Of a stretch of 64,000 nucleotides of DNA, positions 24,502-35,200 are shown in pieces. This DNA comes from Leptoclinus maculatus (lineage: Eukaryota; Chordata; Actinopteri; Perciformes; Stichaeidae). Each line of letters starts with the position of its first letter. Position 1 is the stretch's first letter. The translations under genes and the position numbers were made by a program. The stretch lies in NCBI GenBank assembly GCA_032191485.1, contig JAVDOI010000010.1:23208321-23272320 (forward strand). Direction: 5' to 3'. The notes under the pieces were generated by a model that ran no database searches, was not told the DNA's origin, and was given only the letters and a program-made list of their open reading frames with translations.

Positions 24502-27500
24502 GTAAGAAGACCGCAGCACCTCGCGCTGGTGTGTGCATGTTTGTGTGCGTACGTCCTGGTTGTCATTCATCAACTGTGTTTTTTGTGTTGGTATCACTTT
24601 TTTATTTTGTTCATATAAATGGTGCGGACAGGACATAAATCATATGTATGTCTGTGAATGTGTGGTGTTTTCCATCACTGCATTTCCCATGATGCTCTCG
24701 TGTGATGTCATGATGCTGTAAAACTAGTCTCAATGCAACCAACAACTCTCGTTGGATTAATGTCATCTCGATGTAGTAACACAGCAGTGATCCTTTTACC
24801 ACTGATCGTTTCTCAATGAACTACATGTTTTGCTTGGTTATCACCTGGATTTACAGGCTCATAGCAGGGCCACGATATGTCTAAGTAGCAAATGTCCCAG
24901 CTGTGGGGCAAATCAAGGACTATCTTGTCTTAAATTAGGCTACTGTCAGTGGTCCGATACACATGTTATATAACAGAGATAGTCACATTGATGGGCAGGC
25001 TGGTCTCATCCAGCATTCGTGTGCTAAACCTATGGAAACAAATCGCCGTAGTTCCTAGCTATCCCTCGAACTTCTTTTGTACATTATCCACGTAATCACG
25101 AACGAGGACGTATCAAGACCGTAAAAGCCCACACAGGACCGGGGCGGGGAAATGGAGATGGATGGGTTCCAACAGCCAGCGATCGTTCACTCAGCAGACC
25201 GCTGTTCACCATGTGGAACGACAAGTCGTTGTAAGTAATGTGGTCACGACACTTCTGTGCTTATTTTCAACCCAAAAACGACGATCTTTTTCCAAACCGA
25301 ACTATTTCACGACCTTTTCTAAACCGAGGTCAGCAGGCTTGTTTTTCTAAATCCAATTAGGTAGTTTCCGGTGAAGATGGAAGTTTATTTTGAAAAGCCC
25401 GTATGCATGTAACGAGCAGAAATCGACACGTGTTGATGGACTTTCGCAGGAAAACCTATGCTGAGCATGTCCCATCACAAGGTCAGTACTATCACAACAT
25501 ATTGGGCATGAAGCAAAAAGAACTGTCTGGATCGGGGACAATGGGCCGGTCTAATGTCGGATACCATTATCTTAATAAATGACACTTCAGTACATTTATA
25601 TCTATGTCTCTATTTGTTAAATGTTGTGTTACAAAGTTAAAGTAGTGTTTAAGTGTAGCCTGATGTTGCCTTACACAGTGAGGCATGCAGCTTATTAATT
25701 AAACTGGTTTCAGATCAACGCTCAGTATCGACTGATACTTAATGTATCGGTGCATCTCTACGTTTTTCATTTTGGTGAATCTGACCCATGTGATTATGCA
25801 TTAAGTATCAGCAGTCCCTGTTTGCACTGTGTAAAGAAAACTAATTTCGGGGATAATGAAGTACAGGGATCAGGGCTGCAATTGATTATTCTCTCCATTA
25901 GATGGAAGAAAACTTATTCCATTTTGGATCAATCATCAATAGGATTGCTAGATCATCATCTGTTGACCAACTAATCTCTAGAATGTGCACCCGGCTGAAT
26001 GCCGAGATGGTTCTGGTGGAGCGGTACGTCCTTCCCCTGAGAGATCAGCAATCCTGAACTACAAACCACCGTCTTCGTTCTCCACATGCCTGTTCACCAA
26101 CACGCTGCTCTGCGCTCCATAAGCCTAGGTAGCGTTATGAATATGATTGGTGATTGTGGTAATAGTTGAGATAATTAAACTAAGCGGAACCTGATGCTGT
26201 GATATAGTCACACCAAGAACAGACACACAGACCTTTAAAGGGAGCCATCAGGAGCTGAAGATGTGCTACATGCTAATGTGATGAAGCGTTCGATGGATCT
26301 CTGTTCTCTATAACATCAGGACAATTTGAGTTGTGACAGAACATTTCCATCAACATCTTTCCCCTGTACCTGTGTGTGTGTGTGTGTGTGTGCGTTCATA
26401 CATCTCCACGCATGTTTTATCATCCCACCCATGAGTTGGAATCATCCTTAAATCCTAAACAGTGTGTGTGTGTGTAGGAGCTGGAGAACACTGTGACGGT
26501 GGAGAACTTGGAGCTTCAGGAGCAGCAGTCGGACCGCAATGAGCTGGAGGAGACTCTGGTTAAGTTAGAGACGCACAAGCAGACGCTGGTGCAGCAAATA
26601 AAGGGGACTAGACAGCTGTGCTATGAGGAGAGTCAACAGGTAACGACACAACTGCTGCTGCTTATGTACGCTACACAGGAACAACGACAAGTGTCTCCAT
26701 ACCCGGTCCTTACATCCTGCCTCATCGCTACTGCACATGTGCAAACTAGTGCTACACACCTGTGGTGCACACAATTCTTCCCCCTGATATTGCTACATTG
26801 TGAACAACAAATCCATGCTGAAATCAGCAGGAGAGCTAGTTAGCGTTAGCCGTTAGCAGCCGGTGGGCAGCACAGTCCTGCCTGGCTAAATAACGGAGCT
26901 AACAGCTAACAGTGGAGGTTGCAATGAGTTACATTATGATGCGTTCAAGCTCTGCTCAGTAAAAATGAGTATTGGCCGTAAGTGAAATTATAACGTTATC
27001 ACGATGCATTCATATGTACACATCATGTAAAATCTTGTAAAATGTAGTTGGTTTTGGCTCGACTATTGTCGGGTCACAAACGTTCTCATTTTATAGCTAA
27101 ACAGTAAACTAAAAATGTGTTTCTGAAAACATCTACGGTGAGAAACAGGCAATGCAGTAACAGCAGTGATTCATATTCGCTCATCGCTGACTAGGCTGAC
27201 AGTTTGATCGGAGCTCACAAGCTTTATTAGACTCCTTGGCTCTGATTGGTTGTTTCAGGCTCTTTAAGACAGACTGTCCGCACTGTCAGATACAAGTGAT
27301 CGGATTGTATTTGTGTGTCCGGACATCACCGACCCATCGGCATTGGTAAATGACAGGTGTAACTATAGCTACGCTGGCTTTCCGACGCGACGAAACACAG
27401 TTGGTTGTTTACAATGTAACATTATCAGAGATCGGCGACGTCTTGAACGCATATTTTACGTACGGATCATTGATGGGCAGTGGTCCGTTACACCACTATT

Positions 27501-29245
27501 GTCAGGATATAGTGACAGTGTATTAAAATCACCAACTGTGACTTTCACTACTGATGAGCTTTCTACCACTCTACACGCCATGACACGGCGTCAAACCTTG
27601 ATCAACCTTTCACACAGTCTTTTACTGCAGGCATGTCCGGGTGAGAATTGTCATTGTGCTAGTTGTCATTTTATATGACACAGAAAATGTGTTAAATTAC
27701 CTTAAGAAACAGAATCTCCTCAGATTTCAGCAGCTGCAGGTAAATATTAGTTTGTGTGGAGGCTGATGGATGGATGGAAATGTGACAAACAACCCTCTGG
27801 TGAACTGTGATGAGGTTCACGACATCACGAGCAGAGATGGTTCATTTAGTCTTAAATTAGCTCCGTCTTTACAGAGTCACTCTCCTACTCCAAACATTAT
27901 AACGTACATTTGATATTGGCTAATGCTTAACAAACATCATCCACAAAACAGCTTTAGAATAAAATGATCATTGTCATGTAGAAGAGGCTCAGCTTCCCCT
28001 AAGCCTCTTAATAGTGCCGACTGATCGGAGTAGAACTCCTGACACAATCATTCAAATCTATATGTAATGCAGCTGGTAATATTTCACACACAAGTATACA
28101 ATGTTACCTTGGACAACTCTCTTCATCTCTATCTCGGGTCATCTGAGCAGTACAGCGGACGTGACAGGAAGCCATCTGCCGGTACTGACTCCCCGTCCTC
28201 TCCCGCCAGATCCTGTCTCTGCAGGCGGACGAGGTGCAGAAGGAGAGCCAGGTGGAGGAGTACGAGAGGGAGCTCGCCAGAGTCAGGTGGAGGCTGAGGA
28301 GGCTCAGGGACGAGGTGAAGCAGGCCAAGAGGAAGGTGGAGGAGGCCGGGGAGAGGAACACCCCCCTGCAGGACTCCATCAGACAGTCCTATGAAGAGAT
28401 CCTGCAGGTACCGTAGGATGTGTACCGTGTGTGTTGTTGTTTGTGTGTATCTGTGATGGCAACAATAGGCCTGAATGAAACCATCTCTGACAACAACTAC
28501 TGAAGACCAGAGAGCAAAATCTGATGAATCATTTTCTAAGTCTGATCTGAATAGTTTTCTCCACTGTGTTCATGAGTGTTGGTCAGGTTCATCTTTAATC
28601 CCCACTCTAACCCAATCTGTGAAACGTTTAGCAGGAAAGAGAGATATGCACGGAGCTTCAGTCACTGTAAATGTGTTTAGATTTGCTGGTAAAAGATTTG
28701 CTTTTCTTTTTGTCAGAATCTTTGTTTTTTGTTAGTGTTTGTTGTTATAAAATGTATTTTGGTCACAGAGGGTGAAGTGCACCACTACCCCAAAAAAACT
28801 AAAAACATACATCTTTATCCCAGGTGAGTTTTCATTTCTCCACACGGTACTTAATACGCTGCTATGTGATTAAAACATGAATGTGGTTGTCCTGTTGAGA
28901 ACAGTGGGTTGTAGTGCACCTCGACCTCTTGTGACCAAAATGAGTATTACATCAACAAACACTTGTTCATGAACAGGAGAGAAAACTATTTAGATCAGAC
29001 TTAAAAAATAGATAAGCTCAGGGCATCATCCGTACAATACTGTGATAGTCACACACACAATATATATTATCTATTTATATCAATATTTATATTATATTAT
29101 TTATATATATATATATATATATTTAAATAGTCCAAATGTGTATTTTCAGTGTGAACCTGTACTGTTTTCTGATTTTGTTTTATTTGCTGAATAGAATTAG
29201 TACTAGTAGTACTACTAGTACCACTACTACTACTACTACTAGTAG

Positions 29246-29280
<35 letters not shown>

Positions 29281-32200
29281 GTAGTAGTAGTAGTAGTAGT
29301 AGTAAGAGGAGGGTTCTTATATTCAGAGAAAGTCAAATACCACGTCAAATCTCTCTTAACATGGAGCCTATTAATGGACTAACAATAGAGTGAGAGCTCA
29401 GTCGACACCTTCATCTGATGAAACACTCTGCTTTACTTTGTGTTCTCTGGATGTTCACAAAGCTTTGAGTGTGTTTAACGTTCCACTTCATTATGTTTCT
29501 GATTACTATCAGTAGTATATTTGTTATCGGAGGACCAAGTTCTTGATTATTCTGCCTTTAATCAAGCTCAGCGGGGGAAGATGACGAGTATTCACAAAAG
29601 CTGTTGACTCGTGTGTTTTCTTTGGTATCTGTGGTGTTTAAAGAGAAACAGGGTTAAATCCTCACGACTCCTCACTCTTCTCGTCCTTGCAGGAGGAGCA
29701 CACCCTGTGTTCTCTGTCAGGAAGTGCAGTCACTCCAGAGAGCCAGTTGGAGGAGTCGACGTCTCCTGCAGACACCACCGAAGACGACCCGCTACCCATG
29801 AGGCCGTGGGGAAGGAGCCAATCTCTGCCTGCCTACGCTGACCTGATCATGGTAAATCACTACTTGAAGCACCGTACTGAGGCTGTGCCTTGTGGTTGTG
29901 GTCTCACGCGGTCACATTACTAATCACAGGTTGGGCTTGCAGGCTATTCACTGATAACAGAAAGGATGTGCCAAAGGTGGATGTGGAGTTTCTGAACACA
30001 CCTGTATTCACCCTCTGTCTCTTTAAGACCCCCCCCCCCCATGTTTTCTGATCCAAGCAGCCTGACTGGGTTGTCTTATTTTACAGTTTTATTGTTTTCA
30101 TTGAGTTGTTCATGATATGTTCCCATTATAAGTTTAAGTCTGTAGTGATTTTACAAATATTTGAATGACAAGTGCAAATTTAGGTTCATCACACACAACC
30201 TATAACTCCTTATCCTCGGGTTCCTTTTACAATCAGAGAGAACATTCATTCTTTGTTTCTCTACCACGACCCCGCTCTTCAGTTCGATAGACACAGATAG
30301 AAACGGACCAATCTGCCCCACGGTGACCTTTATCGCGATAGTTGGATCCAGTCTGAGATTTCCTCAGAGTGGAATAATCTTCGATCGGTACACATCGGAG
30401 TGTGTATTTCTGTCTTTAACCCTCCGTATCTGCCAAGAACTTCACCAATACTGGGACCACACATGCTTGAAAACCTGGAACATTGTAGACTTGCAGCAGA
30501 AAACAGCTGCGGTTGTGGCAGGTTGAGCAGCAGTTATCTGGTCTTCATGACATAAAGAGCTCTCTCACTTACGATATCATTGTGACTACCTTTATCTGAT
30601 TGATCCAGCTGCATGTCCTCCCCTGGAGATTATGCAAAAGTCTTTTTCATGTTACAACTCTCTCACCGTCTCCTCCTGTCTATCTATGATTTCACCAGCG
30701 GGCCAGTGGCTCGTCTTTCTGCAATAACCTAGCGGATACCAGAGAAGAAGTGGACGACAGTGGGACCAGCTCGCCAAAGGTTAGCTTCATCGCCGCAGAA
30801 CCTGGTGTGCAGGCTGAAATCACAAAAGCTGTTAAACAGTCGGTTAATGCTTTGATTTTGAATTGGTGATCACACTGTCAACCAGTCTAATATAGCACGC
30901 TAAGCAGCAGTGATCAGCCTTCGTTTAACACGTCCTCCTTGGTTTGGGATGCTTCACAGCTGGATAGATCTGACATAGAGGACGACCCAGAGGAGGGCGA
31001 GATCAACGATGACGGGGAGAAAGAGCCTGCTGTCTACCCGAACCAGCTCAGCCAAATGGACTTCTACCAAGCCGACCCCTTCGCCCACTGTCAGAGTGAC
31101 CGTATGTATCAAACAAACATGGAGCCTAGACACTGTAAGGTTGATAAAACCTTTCATTTAATGACTTGGTAACCAAATTAAGTTTAGATTTGTCTCGTCA
31201 TTTGGTCATCCATCCTTAACGGAACAGGTTGTTTTGACGTCTAGAGGATTTAATTACCACTAAGTCTTCTGGATGTCCCAACTTCTAACAGGCCTAAGAG
31301 AAATGCATTTGGTCGTCATTCTACAAGAACAGGATGCAGGACATGAAATACGACTGTTGAGCCCATTATGAATATGATTCAGGAATGATGACTGATGGGA
31401 GCAAAGTGGAGCGGGTCTGACCCAGTCAGGGTCAGTTGGTGGATAAAATCGTGTGTGTTATGTGAAGCTTTTAAGGTGAACTTCTCAGATCCAGAATGTA
31501 TCATTCTCTGAATGCTTGATATTTGCGACTGACGTCGATGATGTCGGCGTTTGATGGTGGGAGACAAAGCGGTAAATAAACAGCTTTACCTGAAGTTAGC
31601 TTTGTTTTACGAAGGTCCAAATTCTTTTTGTAGGCGATGCAGTCGTACAGGATCTCACCCAAACTGAGCTTTTTACCTCCTTTTTTTGGCCTTTTAGCAC
31701 AAATGTTGCTGCATATAAACAGCTGCTGGTTGCCATCCATGATTTATTTGGAACAAAAACACATGACAATTGACCCTTCGCTATGTCCGACCCGCTAACG
31801 TTAGCACAGAATGATTGTAACAGTGAATAAAAAGGAACAGTGTTGTTCCTTTATTTCATCTGTGTGGGCGACTGTGGCTAAGTGGAGAGCAGGATCGTCC
31901 TTTAATCAGAGGATCGGTGGTTCGATCCGGTGGTTCGATCCCCAGCTCCGCTAGTCGCATGTCGATGTGTCCTCGAGCAAGACACTTAACCCCAAAATTG
32001 CTCCCGTAGCTGTGCCGGTGTGTGAATGAGTCTGATAGGCAGGTGGCCCCTGCCATCAGTTTGTGAATGATGACAAGTAGTGTGAAAGCGCTTTGAGTGG
32101 TCGGAGAGACTAGAAAAGCCCTCTACAAGTACAGTCCATTTACCATTTTACCGATCTCCAGGTGATGTGCTGGTTCACGTTTACACTGTGACATGTAGCT

Positions 32201-35200
32201 TTAGCTTCTATCTTTATCTTTCTAACCTGTGACATGTAGCTTTAGCTTCTATCTTTATCTTTTTAACCTGTGACATGTAGCTTTAGCTTCTATCTTTATC
32301 TTTCTAACCTGTGACATGTAGCTTTAGCTTCTATCTTTATCTTTTTACACTGTGACATGTAGCTTTAGCTTCTATCTTCATCTTTCTAACCTGTGACATG
32401 TAGCTTTAGCTTCTATCTTTATCTTTTTAACCTGTGACGTGTAGCTTTAGCTTCTATCTTTATCTTTCTAACCTGTGACATGTAGCTTTAGCTTCTATCT
32501 TTATCTTTCTAACCTCTGACGTGTAGCTTTAGCTTCTATCTTTATCTTTCTAACCTGTGACATGTAGCTTTAGCTTCTATCTTTATCTTTCTAACCTGTG
32601 ACATGTAGCTTTAGCTTCTATCTTCATCTTTCTAACCTGTGACATGTAGCTTTAGCTTCTATCTTTATCTTTTTAACCTGTGACGTGTAGCTTTAGCTTC
32701 TATCTTTATCTTTTTAACCTGTGACGTGTAGCTTTAGCTTCTATCTTTATCTTTCTAACCTGTGACATGTAGCTTTAGCTTCTATCTTTATCTTTCTAAC
32801 CTGTGACATGTAGCTTTAGCTTCTATCTTTATCTTTCTAACCTGTGACATGTAGCTTTAGCTTCTATCTTTATCTTTCTAACCTGTGACATGTAGCTTTA
32901 GCTTCTATCTTTATCTTTCTAACCTGTGACGTGTAGCTTTAGCTTCTATCTTTATCTTTCTAACCTGTGACATGTAGCTTTAGCTTCTATCTTTATCTTT
33001 TTAACCTGTGACATGTAGCTTTAGCTTCTATCTTTATCTTTTTAACCTGTGACGTGTAGCTTTAGCTTCTATCTTTATCTTTCTAACCTGTGACGTGTAG
33101 CTTTAGCTTCTATCTTTATCTTTCTAACCTGTGACATGTAGCTTTAGCTTCTATCTTTATCTTTCTAACCTGTCTTCACTGCTGAATCAGTTTGACATCC
33201 TGGATATATCCTTCAAACACATATTGTAGACCCTTCTGTCTGCTTCTCTCTGAAAACGTTATATTTCTTCAGCAAGTGCAGTTAGTGATAGTGTGATAGT
33301 GCTCCATGGTAGCGGAGGGTGGGCCTTAGCTATGGTGCTCTCACAGGATTTGCAGGGTCTGCCCTATGAAGGCAAATCAATGTAAAAATCCGAGAGCGCA
33401 AATGAGATCCATGCACGCCCGCAAATCAAACAGCCGCGCGCGTATTTTACTTTGGCGAGCGCTTTTACATCATTCCGCGAGCAAAATTCACTCTCGCGCG
33501 AGCAAAAGTCGCTCGCGAAGCTTAAACCTGCTCGCTCGTGAAACTTTACTCTGCTCGCTCGCGAGTCTTTTTCCTGCTCGCTCGCGAGTTGTTTTTCATT
33601 TTGACAGTAAGTGGGCGGACCCAGTCTCCCTTGTATCTCTACATCTAATTGGTTACAATCCTGGTCTTTGGATAGACCGGGTATCACTCTGACACAGATG
33701 CTAGGGGGAGATCTTCAGATTGCACTACAGGTCAGGGGTAAATAATGTACATTTTACTTTATGGGTACTTTTACTTTCTGCACTTAAAGTACATTTTGCT
33801 GATAATAACATACTTGACTAAGGTTTTGAATGCAGGTATTTTACTCGTAGTGGATTGTTTCATCAGTATGGTATTAGTACGTTTACTGTAGTGAAGGATC
33901 TGAATACTTTTTCATCCACTAACTACTTGTCAGTGACTTCAATTTGGAAACTCACTTGGCAAACAGATAATATACAAACAGTTAATATACAAACAGTTAA
34001 TATACAAACAGTGGTCCCTAATCTTGGCTCCAGATCTTTGAGCAGGTCCAAATTGTTGCTCATATTATATACAACTACATTATATCTCTTCTGTAAACAC
34101 AACAGTGTGATTAAATATGATCACATCATGTTTTAATCAATTAAGATCAAAGAGTTTCTTTGAGCTGTTTGTCACAAGAGGTTTGACTATCAAACACACA
34201 TTGTCTGTAATAGAATGATGAGTGAATTTAAACCAATCTGAGCAACTTGACTTTAACACATTTTTTATTATTGTATTTAACAACGCTATTAACATAATTA
34301 GTATTTCATCAGCCTCTACAGTCTGAAAAGTTTACAAAACCTGTCAGACAAATGTAGAACATGCTGAGATGTAGTGGAGTACAGTAGTGTTTAGTGGCGG
34401 ATTGAAGACCACCTCTAACAGACCTAGGTCTGTGTCAGAGTGATATCCGGTCTATCCAAAGACCAGGATTGTAACCAATTAGATGTAGAGATACAATGGA
34501 GACTGGGTCCGCACACTTACTGTCAAAAAGAAAAACTACTCGAGAGCGAGCAGGTAAAAGACTCGCGAGCGAGCAGGTTAAAGTTTGCGCTCTCGGATTT
34601 TGACATTGATTTGCCTTCATACTGCCCACCGTTAGAACTCCAGTGATGACTGACCAGGAGTTCACTGTTTTCTAGTGTATTTAAGACCAAGACTAAATCA
34701 AGTGGAAATCTGTAGTTCCAATCTCTGTGTGCTTTGCCCAGTCTTTATAATCCACTATGTGGCTCATTGGTTTTGTAAAATGATTTTCCAGTTTCTCTCT
34801 CCCTTGACTTGTAGATGACCTCTTCAATGAAGACCTGTTCCCTAAAACTGACTCATCTGGTGAGTAATAATACACCAGTGAACTTAGTTAAAGTTAAAGG
34901 GATAGTTCAGATGTTTTGAAGTGGGTTTGTATGAGGTACTCCTCCAAAGTCAGTGTATTAGCTACAGTAGAAGAAGTTTGTTTCGATATGATCGAAATGA
35001 TTAAATAAAATTGGGATGGATGTAACATTTTAACTGACACATCACTAAGTTCTTTATAAATACCCTGTTTTACCAGGTGGATTCGCTTCAGACCCTTTCA
35101 AAGGCAGCGACCCCTTTGCAGCAGATATTTTGTTCCCAAAAGCAAACGTCGGCGCTGACGAGGGGGCAGGAAATGTCGCCGATGAGGGGGACACTAGTCT

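Noticed and set aside
27313..27678. 121-codon plus-strand frame in intron 2 of the EPS15-like gene
   Set aside because: No family features, no splice sites in phase with the neighbouring exons, and repeat-like words such as GGTCCGTTACACCACTA inside. Treated as chance.
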